Below are positions 1 through 5,378 of a DNA stretch of 7,632 nucleotides, one piece after another. Source of the stretch: Nitrospinota bacterium (GTDB lineage Bacteria > Tectomicrobia > Entotheonellia > J063); the NCBI GenBank assembly GCA_003696125.1, contig RFHZ01000718.1, positions 1 to 7,632 of the forward strand, given 5' to 3'. A model generated the notes under the pieces. The model saw only the letters and a list, made by a program, of their open reading frames with translations, was not told where the DNA came from and searched no databases. A program made the position numbers and the translations under genes. Positions within the stretch are counted from its first letter, which is position 1, and every line of letters begins with the position of its first letter.

Positions 1-191
1 AACGACAGACCGGGACTGAGCTGGAATGCGCGATACAACATGGCTACCATCAGAGAGAGGTAACAGAAGAACCAGACCACGACACTTACCAGTCCTTCTC
101 GCTGTTGGCCACGTTGCACCCCGCGAATGCACCAGTAATGATATCCGTGCCGGAGAAGCAGTGGTAAAGCTACCAGGATAAAGAGAGACAT
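1..191 (-). CDS. Membrane protein of unknown function, N-terminal 63 codons only
   Basis: The frame opens at an ATG read from position 191 and stays open to the window edge, so only the N-terminus is seen. It starts MSLFILVALPLLLRHGYHYW, a short hydrophobic segment. A basic, polar stretch follows (CIRGVQRGQQREG), then a second, longer hydrophobic segment (residues about 35-55, LVSVVVWFFCYLSLMVAML). This pattern indicates an integral membrane protein with at least two transmembrane helices. An in-frame TGA six codons upstream rules out a longer start. The ATG lies inside the last codons of the M28 peptidase gene in another frame, a 22-base overlap, so translation is probably coupled to the peptidase and the two products may work together at the membrane. 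The Shine-Dalgarno signal is weak (GATGGA). No family can be named from this fragment. Confidence 0.7.
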   Translation of the reverse strand, partial: MSLFILVALPLLLRHGYHYWCIRGVQRGQQREGLVSVVVWFFCYLSLMVAMLYRAFQLSPGLS

Positions 192-1363
192 GATTGCCGG
201 TCCATCTCACATGCGTACATTAAACAGAGCTTTCCCACCCGTTCCATCCCCTGGGGATGCACGTATTGAACCTGATCCCTCCTGGTATGGATACGGAGCA
301 GCATGCGGAGACTCCGGGTACAGAGGGTCACCGCTTCCCACCCATACGCATGAATGGGCAGATGGTCCATACCGATACCGGGTGGTGTGCGCATGGGGAG
401 AGCAGGGAGGGAAAGGGTACGGGCCAACCGGAGCAGTCCATTCACGAGCTCTCCTGCTGCCGGCAGGGAGAAACAGCCGCTTCCCCACACGACACCGATG
501 GCCGCCTCTGAGCCGATGCCGTCGATGTTGATAAACCGCGTTTCAGGAGCCAGGGTAGCCTGATGTCGCTGGATATAACGCAAGGCACCGGCCATTCCCC
601 ACTCTTCTGCCCCGGTAAACACTACCCGTACATGCACATGCTGCAACCGCTGTCGCTGCAACAGGTGAGCCAGGGTTAACAGTGTTCCGACCCCGGCCGC
701 ATTGTCTGCCGCACCGGGAGAGTAATTCTGAGAACGGTTACAGAGCAAAGCCAGACCGGAGAGGAAGGCCAGGCTACCGCACAACCGGACAGTGAGGGCA
801 TAAGGGAAGGTCGTCCAGTAGTGGGCGATCAGCGGGAAGACCAGCATCCCCATGGCCGTCACTCCCAGGCTTCCCATACAGCAAGCGCGAACCGCAATCG
901 GTAAGCGCTGCGATTTGGAATCGTAGTGGGCCACCAGGACCAGGTAGCGTCTGGCTTGCCCTGTGGGAGGGATATCACCGATCACATTGAGACTTTCCCT
1001 GGCTCGTCCCCTCTCGTAAAGCCAGGCCAGCCAGCGTCGCCAGGAACTCAACGCCAGCACACCGCTCAGGAGAATGCTCACCAGCACCAGGGGAATCCAG
1101 GAAGGCGCGGGGAAGAAAAGGGCAAGTCCCAAAATCGTCACGCCGGCCATAAACGGCACGTAGCGGAGGAGGGCTTCTGGGAGCAGGGAAAAAGTAAAAG
1201 ACTCCACCGTCACCTCTACACCGCTGTGACGGAGCGTTTCCAGAATATACTGCACCGCCTTCTGTTCTCCCGGTGTCCCTACGGCGCGGGGAAAAGCGAG
1301 GTTCTGCATGTGCTGGTAAGCCCGGGCAGCATCAAACACCATCTCTCCTTCCCTGTTCGCCAT
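170..1363 (-). CDS. M28-family zinc metallopeptidase with internal transmembrane hairpins
   Basis: This 397-aa protein is a probable aminopeptidase of family M28, which uses two zinc ions to cut N-terminal residues from peptides. All expected metal and catalytic residues can be placed: H146 and D148 in AHYDS, D220 in GAADNAAGVG, the E253-E254 pair in GAEEWG, D281 in INIDGIG and H359 in RIHTRRD. The N-terminal 60 residues resemble the usual M28 lead-in (RAVGTPGEQKAVQYILETL). There is no signal peptide. Hydrophobic stretches at about 70-85, 88-107, 161-180 and 188-208 suggest two membrane hairpins, one before H146 and one between H146 and D220, so the peptidase appears anchored within its own domain. 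The start is uncertain: purine-rich AGGAG-type sites lie just before Met1 and again before Met8/Val9. The downstream membrane-protein gene overlaps its end by 22 bases. The substrate cannot be predicted. Confidence 0.9.
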   Translation of the reverse strand: MANREGEMVFDAARAYQHMQNLAFPRAVGTPGEQKAVQYILETLRHSGVEVTVESFTFSLLPEALLRYVPFMAGVTILGLALFFPAPSWIPLVLVSILLSGVLALSSWRRWLAWLYERGRARESLNVIGDIPPTGQARRYLVLVAHYDSKSQRLPIAVRACCMGSLGVTAMGMLVFPLIAHYWTTFPYALTVRLCGSLAFLSGLALLCNRSQNYSPGAADNAAGVGTLLTLAHLLQRQRLQHVHVRVVFTGAEEWGMAGALRYIQRHQATLAPETRFINIDGIGSEAAIGVVWGSGCFSLPAAGELVNGLLRLARTLSLPALPMRTPPGIGMDHLPIHAYGWEAVTLCTRSLRMLLRIHTRRDQVQYVHPQGMERVGKLCLMYACEMDRQSCLSLSW

Positions 1364-1415
1364 CTCTCCTGCGTCTCTTCCGGTCCTGCCCTAAACCAGG
1401 CACAAAGGTCACAGG

Positions 1416-1445
1416 CGTCTGGGCGCAGCACGCTACACCCAGACG
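1416..1445. repeat. Inverted repeat between the cupin and peptidase genes
   Basis: Perfect 8-base arms, CGTCTGGG (1416-1423) and CCCAGACG (1438-1445), flank a 14-base spacer. The element lies in the 145-base gap upstream of the M28 peptidase start. No T-run follows on either strand, so it does not look like an intrinsic terminator. It could be an operator, a leader hairpin or a chance dyad. Confidence 0.45.
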
Positions 1446-1508
1446 TACTGCACCGGACACTCGACTAAAACCAGGATGTGTCGTTAAACCTCCTCTCTGA
1501 GAGGTGAA

Positions 1509-1832
1509 TCATCGATACTCCTCGCGGGGTGGACTGAAGATGTCCAGGACCCGGGCCGGTTTGTCGTAGGTACGGCCGGCGTGCGGTACGTTGGAAGGGA
1601 TAAAATAGGTGTCCCCGGCTTTCAAGAGCTTCTTCTGCTCTCCCACCGTCAGCTCCATTTCCCCCTCTAAAACCACGCCGCACTGTTCATGGGGATGATG
1701 ATGCGGCATGTCGCTGAGATGTGGCTGGAGGTCCATGAAGGCCATCATCAGCTTTTCTCCAGAGACGATACGAGCCACAATCCCTTCCCGCAACTGCTTT
1801 GCCGGAATCGCATTCAGATCGATAAACTCCAT
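1509..1832 (-). CDS. Small single-domain cupin protein (KdgF-like type)
   Basis: This 107-aa protein is a one-domain cupin, a small beta-barrel that usually holds one metal ion. Motif 1 is PHHHPHEQCGVVLEGEMEL (residues 43-61) and motif 2 is GDTYFIPSNVPHAGR (73-87). By analogy with KdgF-like cupins, the likely metal ligands are H44, H46, Q50 and H84. The length is normal for a free-standing cupin, and nothing is missing. The ATG has a good ribosome-binding site (GGGAGGAG, five bases upstream). It lies in the same direction as the dehydrogenase upstream and the peptidase downstream, but gaps of 210 and 145 bases make a shared transcript uncertain. Such proteins range from sugar-acid isomerases and dioxygenases to plain sensors or binding proteins. 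The sequence does not decide which, so only the fold is assigned. Confidence 0.9.
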   Translation of the reverse strand: MEFIDLNAIPAKQLREGIVARIVSGEKLMMAFMDLQPHLSDMPHHHPHEQCGVVLEGEMELTVGEQKKLLKAGDTYFIPSNVPHAGRTYDKPARVLDIFSPPREEYR

Positions 1833-1907
1833 GCTTTCTCCTCCCTTTATCGAGTGTTGAGGGCCTTTGCCCCTGGTGTATTGCCGTCAAGCACTCCGTG
1901 TTCAGCA

Positions 1908-1934
1908 GGTAGGAGCGCGCGCTGCGCCCCTACC
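1908..1934. repeat. GC-rich palindrome, probable interspersed hairpin element
   Basis: Two 11-base arms, GGTAGGAGCGC (1908-1918) and GCGCCCCTACC (1924-1934), pair at 10 of 11 positions around a five-base loop. The sequence resembles the GTAGGGGCG...CGCCCCTAC palindromes scattered between genes in many bacterial genomes, including Chloroflexota; that comparison is from memory. It sits in the gap between the dehydrogenase and the cupin and directly abuts the repeat block at 1937-1993. No T-tract follows, so it is not a standard terminator, although it could stabilise an mRNA 3' end. Confidence 0.6.
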
Positions 1935-1936
1935 AG

Positions 1937-1993
1937 ACCTCCGGTGCCTCTGCGTGCCTTTTTCCTCTGACTCTCCATGCCTCCGTGGTGAAA
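1937..1993 (-). repeat. Degenerate CACGGAGG-type short tandem repeat block
   Basis: Read on the minus strand, this stretch is a run of related 7-10 base units: CACGGAGG, CATGGAGA, GTCAGAGG, AAAAAGG, CACGCAGAGG, CACCGGAGG. It is preceded by CTTTCAC. It encodes nothing convincing. Similar strings (CACGGAGGCACGGAGA, CGCAGAGGCGCAGAG) recur between genes in cyanobacteria, Chloroflexota and other bacteria, as far as I recall. Its direct contact with the palindrome at 1908-1934 suggests one composite non-coding element filling most of the 210-base gap. Confidence 0.5.
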
Positions 1994-2042
1994 GCCTTTG
2001 AGCCTCTCTGAAGAGTGGTCATGTAAATTTGTAGTCAGGTAT

Positions 2043-2966
2043 CTATCTCATGCGGTAGCGGGCCACCGCCGGGTTGACCACCGGAGGTTTCCCTTTTTCG
2101 TAGAGATAGAACCCCTTACCGTTCTTCACCCCTAAGTGCCCGGAATCGACCAGCCGCTTCAAGAGGGGAGCCGGTTTGTAAAAGGGTCCGAACTCCTGTT
2201 CCAGGACTTCGGCCACGGCCAGGGCGGTATCGAGACCGACGTAATCGAGGGTGGTCAGGGGACCCATCTTGTGTCCGAGGCAGAGGGTGGTCTTGTCCGC
2301 ATCCTCCACACTCATGATCCCCTCTTCCACCACCCGCACCGCCTCATTCAAGAAGGGGACAAACATGCGGTTGATCCCAAATCCGGCCTTGTCCTCGGCC
2401 TGGATCGGCACCTTGCCCAGCTCCCTGGCAAAGTGGGTGATCCGTTCTGCTGTCTCATCCGAGGTGAGAAAACCGCGGATCAGTTCACAGCCGGGCTGAA
2501 TGGGTACCGGGTTCATGAAGTGCATCCCCATGAAGCGGTCAGGATAGCGATAGTGGGCAGCCAGACGGGTGATGGAGATCGAGGAGGTATTGGAGACGAA
2601 GAGCCGGTCATAGCCGAGAGCACTGATCTCCTCGTTGAGCTTGGCCTTGGCCTCGAAGTTCTCCACAATCGCCTCGATGATGATGTCGCGATCCTGTAGT
2701 AACGAGAGTTCGGTACCTGACTGGAGGTTCTGGAGCGCTGTCGCCTTCTGCTCCTGCGTGATGCCCCGCTGTCCCCCCGATTTCTCGTACGACTCGACCA
2801 GACGCTGCAGGCTCTCCTCAATCCGGGTCATTCCCCGGCTGACGATCTCGTCATTGACATCGATGACGACGGTATGAAACCCTGCGGTTGCCGCTACCTG
2901 GGCGATACCGCTCCCCATGAGGCCGATACCAACGACACCCACCCTGGTAATGCCTGATTGTCCCAT
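2043..2966 (-). CDS. 3-hydroxybutyryl-CoA / 3-hydroxyacyl-CoA dehydrogenase
   Basis: This 307-aa cytoplasmic enzyme interconverts (S)-3-hydroxybutyryl-CoA and acetoacetyl-CoA with NAD(P), a step of fatty-acid oxidation or of butanoate and storage-polymer metabolism. The Rossmann nucleotide-binding motif is GVVGIGLMGSGIAQ (residues 10-23), and acidic D36 at the end of the second strand favours NAD. Active-site residues of the family are present: S125 and N126 in SNTSS, H149 in MHFMNPVP, E161 in CELIRG and N199 in FGINRMFVPFLNEA. The C-terminal dimerisation domain shows MGPLTTLDYVGLD and LGVKNGKGFYLYEKG. The segment after the catalytic His reads IQPGCELIRG, whereas the usual form is close to LMKLVEIIRG, a mild variation. 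AAAGGAG nine bases upstream supports the ATG. The gene follows the unknown 209-aa gene by 42 bases, so the two are probably co-transcribed. No other beta-oxidation gene is in view. Names used for such enzymes include Hbd, PaaH and FadB2; which applies cannot be told. Confidence 0.95.
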   Translation of the reverse strand: MGQSGITRVGVVGIGLMGSGIAQVAATAGFHTVVIDVNDEIVSRGMTRIEESLQRLVESYEKSGGQRGITQEQKATALQNLQSGTELSLLQDRDIIIEAIVENFEAKAKLNEEISALGYDRLFVSNTSSISITRLAAHYRYPDRFMGMHFMNPVPIQPGCELIRGFLTSDETAERITHFARELGKVPIQAEDKAGFGINRMFVPFLNEAVRVVEEGIMSVEDADKTTLCLGHKMGPLTTLDYVGLDTALAVAEVLEQEFGPFYKPAPLLKRLVDSGHLGVKNGKGFYLYEKGKPPVVNPAVARYRMR

Positions 2967-3008
2967 ACGTACTCACTCCTTTCTCTATTCCTTCTCGTCT
3001 CCACCTTG

Positions 3009-3638
3009 TTAGCCTTCACCCGCTTCTGCTGTCTCCGCTCCGGGTATCGTAATCCCCCGTGCACGGAGGGCACAGAGTTCAGGGTGATCCACTCCCAAAA
3101 CCTCTTCGAAAAAGCTTAGTGGCCGGTAGCGATGACAGAAGATCATGGCTGTCCACACCTCGTCCGCCCGCAGGGCATGTCGATCCTGGAACCAATGGAT
3201 CGTTTGCCTGATCCGGTCGAGATAACAGCCATAGGAGATAACCCTTTCTCCCGCTTTGATCCGTTGTGGCTCTTTTACATCGGTCCCATAAATCGTCAGT
3301 ACCCCACAGAGCAGGGTGACATACTCCTCTCCGAGGATGACCCAGGGGTCATCAGGCGCGTTGGGATTGGGCAGCAGGCGAAAATGCCGCTTTTCCGGCA
3401 CGATGCCTCCGCGTTGAGGGATGGTAAGGAATTGATGCTCCTCGTAACTCCCATCAGAATGGGGGAAACAACCGAACACCCCGGAATAACAGTACCCCCG
3501 GTTGAGTAACCGCACTTCGGGCAGCGCATGCAAAGACAGGCCATGCTGCCTGGCATATGCTTCCAGAACCGGCATGAAGAGCTCTGGATAGATCGCCGCG
3601 ATCTGTTCCCTGATGAGGGGAAAGGGAACGGTATCCAT
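3009..3638 (-). CDS. Unrecognised 209-aa protein
   Basis: I do not recognise this family. The product is soluble-looking, with no signal peptide or transmembrane segment. It opens with a short helical region (MDTVPFPLIREQIAAIYPEL), followed by a Tyr/Cys/Phe-rich section (RGYCYSGVFGCFPHSDGSYEEH, residues 47-68, no CxxC pair), a Pro-rich turn (LLPNPNAPDDPW), and a C-terminal half rich in aromatic and basic residues (YLDRIRQTIHWFQDRHALRADEV). Six Cys lie at 50, 57, 111, 138, 168 and 189. The chosen ATG has GGAGGGAG about ten bases upstream. A GTG two codons earlier (3644) has even better spacing and is a real alternative. A longer frame from a TTG at 3704 is rejected because it would run through the ribosome-binding site. 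Its own promoter and palindrome precede it, and the dehydrogenase gene follows 42 bases later, hinting at a linked role that cannot be named. Confidence 0.8.
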   Translation of the reverse strand: MDTVPFPLIREQIAAIYPELFMPVLEAYARQHGLSLHALPEVRLLNRGYCYSGVFGCFPHSDGSYEEHQFLTIPQRGGIVPEKRHFRLLPNPNAPDDPWVILGEEYVTLLCGVLTIYGTDVKEPQRIKAGERVISYGCYLDRIRQTIHWFQDRHALRADEVWTAMIFCHRYRPLSFFEEVLGVDHPELCALRARGITIPGAETAEAGEG

Positions 3639-3695
3639 AGGCACAACACTCCCTCCTCTTTTCCTATCAGCGATAGCCCAGTTCCCGCCAGGCAA

Positions 3696-3718
3696 ACAGG
3701 ACAAAGTCTTTCTCCTGT
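3696..3718 (-). promoter_or_regulatory. 23-bp palindrome over the predicted transcription start (candidate operator)
   Basis: Arms ACAGGACAAAG (3696-3706) and CTTTCTCCTGT (3708-3718) pair at 10 of 11 positions around a single central T at 3707. The predicted +1 of the minus-strand promoter at 3725-3753 falls at about 3718, so the dyad covers roughly +1 to +23, a classic repressor position. It could instead form a hairpin at the extreme 5' end of the mRNA. A second small dyad in the same leader, CTATC-AGC-GATAG (3664-3676), lies closer to the ribosome-binding site. Confidence 0.55.
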
Positions 3719-3724
3719 GAGGCT

Positions 3725-3753
3725 ATTGTAATCCGGCTCTCCTTCTCTTGCAA
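3725..3753 (-). promoter_or_regulatory. Sigma70-type promoter for the 3638-2043 gene pair
   Basis: On the minus strand, -35 TTGCAA (3753-3748), a 17-base spacer and -10 TACAAT (3730-3725; 5 of 6 consensus bases) form a well-spaced promoter. It predicts a leader of about 80 bases before the unknown 209-aa gene. Its -35 box lies 40 bases from that of the divergent plus-strand promoter, so the two face away from each other across a short shared region. Confidence 0.6.
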
Positions 3754-3792
3754 GTCTTTCTTCTCCGGAGGATCGCTATCTCCCGGCATGTA

Positions 3793-3821
3793 TTGACAAG
3801 GAGACCAGGGCACGTTATGCT
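3793..3821 (+). promoter_or_regulatory. Sigma70-type promoter for the Uma2 gene
   Basis: A perfect -35 TTGACA (3793-3798), a 17-base spacer and -10 TATGCT (3816-3821; 4 of 6 consensus bases) point toward the Uma2 gene. Transcription would begin near 3828, giving a leader of about 47 bases that contains the AGGAGG ribosome-binding site. Confidence 0.65.
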
Positions 3822-3874
3822 TGCTCTATAGTATTAGCCCTTAGCTCGCTACCAGAAGAGAGGAGGGAGCTGGA

Positions 3875-4432
3875 ATGAATCCCGCACCCTTAGAGGAAAG
3901 ATCTCTCTATACCTATCGAGAATATGCCAGGTTGCCAGAGGGAGCACCATACCAACTCATCGGGGGGAAGTTGGTGATGACCCCGTCTCCATCACCGTAT
4001 CACCAGCGGGTATCAAAGCGGTTGGAGTTTTTTCTTTATGATTTTGTGGAAAAACAGCATCACCTGGGAGAGATATTTGATGCACCCATTGATGTCTATT
4101 TTGAGGAAACAGAAGTCTACCAACCAGATATAATCTTCATCAGCCAGGAGCGGCAGAATATCATCGGAGAGCAGAAGATCGAAGGGGCTCCTGATCTGAT
4201 CATAGAGGTCCTCTCCCCCTCCACCGCTTATTATGATCTGAAGCACAAGATGCGGGTCTATGCAAGGCATGGAGTCAAAGAGTACTGGATCGTCGATCCC
4301 TTGGAGAGAGGAATTGAGGTATTTGAAAATAAGAACGGGGAATTCTTTTTGTTCAGCCAGGCCACGAACAGAGGAGAAGTGGTCTCCAAACTCCTCACCG
4401 GATTCAGGGTCATGGTAGAAGACATCTTTTGA
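3875..4432 (+). CDS. Uma2 family (DUF820) PD-(D/E)XK nuclease-fold protein
   Basis: This 185-aa protein belongs to the Uma2/DUF820 family, which has a restriction-endonuclease fold and no settled cellular role. Diagnostic segments are YQLIGGKLVMTPSPSPYHQ (residues 26-44), VYQPDIIFIS (81-90), GAPDLIIEVLSPST (104-117) and YARHGVKEYWIVDP (129-142). Presumed nuclease-fold residues are D85 and E111, with lysines at 123 and 125 available as the migrated catalytic Lys. The length is usual for the family and no truncation is seen. AGGAGG eight bases before the ATG and a good upstream promoter support this start. Base counting over 3961-4380 gives about 47% GC, against about 60% in two sampled lines of the dehydrogenase gene, so the gene may have been acquired by transfer. 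These genes are often present in many scattered copies per genome. No antitoxin-like partner lies beside it. Confidence 0.92.
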   Translation: MNPAPLEERSLYTYREYARLPEGAPYQLIGGKLVMTPSPSPYHQRVSKRLEFFLYDFVEKQHHLGEIFDAPIDVYFEETEVYQPDIIFISQERQNIIGEQKIEGAPDLIIEVLSPSTAYYDLKHKMRVYARHGVKEYWIVDPLERGIEVFENKNGEFFLFSQATNRGEVVSKLLTGFRVMVEDIF

Positions 4433-4467
4433 TTGCAGGAAGTCTGCCGATCTGATCACAGGGTCAC

Positions 4468-4496
4468 TTGTTTCTCGCTTCTCTCCATGGTATACT
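4468..4496 (+). promoter_or_regulatory. Promoter giving a probable leaderless mRNA for the reductase gene
   Basis: -35 TTGTTT (4468-4473), a 17-base spacer and -10 TATACT (4491-4496; 5 of 6 consensus bases) are followed by only seven bases before the ATG at 4504. The predicted start site therefore falls at about 4503-4504, on or next to the initiation codon. Confidence 0.6.
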
Positions 4497-4503
4497 TTCC
4501 TCC

Positions 4504-5370
4504 ATGAAAATTCGAGATCTTCTCCAGCAGTCAAAGCAGAGTTTTTCTTTTGAATTCTTCCCTCCGAAGAACGATAGCGGTTTCGAGGAGCTCTATAAGA
4601 CCATAGGGCTGCTGAAACAGCTGCATCCGACCTTTGTCTCCGTCACCTATGGAGCCGGGGGAAGCACACGGCGAAAGACCATAGAGCTCGTGGCCCGGAT
4701 CAAGCACGAGATACAGATCGAGAGCATGGCTCACCTGACCTGTGTGGGATCGACGCGGGAAGAAATCGATGCCATACTCACCGAGATTCAGAAGCGAGGG
4801 ATTGAAAACGTGCTGGCGCTGCGGGGCGATCCACCGCGGGGAGCGCAAAGCTTTGTCCCTACTCCAGGAGGCTTCCGGTATGCGAACGAGCTGGTGGCGT
4901 TCATCAGGCAGAAATACGACTTCTGTATCGGTGTGGCCGGCTATCCGGAAGGACATCAGGAGAGTCCCAGCCTTCAGCAGGATCTGGAAAATTTAAAACG
5001 CAAAGTGGATGCGGGCGGAGATTTTATTATTACCCAGCTCTTCTTTGATAACCGCTTCTATTTCGATTTTGTCGAACGGGCCCGCCGGATCGGCATCACC
5101 ATCCCGATCATTCCCGGGATCATGCCCATTATCAATTTTGGCCAGATTAAACGGTTTACCGAGATGTGCGGCGCCTCCATCCCTTCCCCTCTCCTGCACC
5201 GGCTTGAGGCCATCCAGGAAGACAGGGAAGCGGTAGAAGCCTACGGCATCGAGTACGCCACCCTCCAGTGCCAGGAACTCCTGGCCAACGGTGCTCCCGG
5301 GATTCACTTCTACACGCTGAACCGCTCCAAGGCAACCTGGCAGATCTTCCAGAATCTGCAGCGCGGGTAG
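4504..5370 (+). CDS. metF: 5,10-methylenetetrahydrofolate reductase
   Basis: This 288-aa cytoplasmic flavoenzyme reduces 5,10-methylenetetrahydrofolate to 5-methyltetrahydrofolate, supplying the methyl group for methionine synthesis. It is a single TIM-barrel of normal bacterial MetF length. Family signatures appear in order: SFEFFPPK with the catalytic Glu at residue 17, VTYGAGGS (47-54), LALRGDPP with the flavin-contacting Asp at 109, GYPEGH (146-151), ITQLFFD with Gln 178, IPGIMPI (203-209) and GIHFYTLNRS (266-275). The ATG at 4504 is chosen because MKIRDLLQQS fits MetF N-termini. A TTG at 4468 would add 12 unrelated residues and overlaps the promoter. No Shine-Dalgarno sequence precedes the ATG (the upstream bases are TTTCCTCC), consistent with leaderless translation. 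No other folate or methionine gene is in view. Its stop lies eight bases from the convergent stop of the ATPase gene. Confidence 0.96.
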   Translation: MKIRDLLQQSKQSFSFEFFPPKNDSGFEELYKTIGLLKQLHPTFVSVTYGAGGSTRRKTIELVARIKHEIQIESMAHLTCVGSTREEIDAILTEIQKRGIENVLALRGDPPRGAQSFVPTPGGFRYANELVAFIRQKYDFCIGVAGYPEGHQESPSLQQDLENLKRKVDAGGDFIITQLFFDNRFYFDFVERARRIGITIPIIPGIMPIINFGQIKRFTEMCGASIPSPLLHRLEAIQEDREAVEAYGIEYATLQCQELLANGAPGIHFYTLNRSKATWQIFQNLQRG

Positions 5371-5378
5371 CCCTCCCC

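Noticed and set aside
926-1468. 180-codon plus-strand open frame
   Set aside because: It is antisense to the M28 peptidase, with low-complexity polar residues and no recognisable domain.
1489-1506. CCTCT-CTG-AGAGG mini-hairpin as a terminator after the cupin gene
   Set aside because: The stem is only five base pairs and no U-run follows, so it is too weak to call.
1833-1907. TTGACG as a -35 box for the cupin gene
   Set aside because: No acceptable -10 hexamer lies 15-19 bases downstream of it.
2136-2699. 187-codon plus-strand open frame
   Set aside because: It is antisense to the dehydrogenase gene, and its composition reflects the codons of the opposite strand.
3639-3704. Longer version of the unknown 209-aa gene starting at a TTG
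   Set aside because: It would start inside the palindrome at the predicted transcription start and translate through a good GGAGGGAG ribosome-binding site that serves the GTG/ATG at 3644/3638.
4468-4503. Upstream TTG start extending the metF product by 12 residues
   Set aside because: The added residues do not resemble MetF, no ribosome-binding site precedes the TTG, and the stretch coincides with the -35/-10 promoter.
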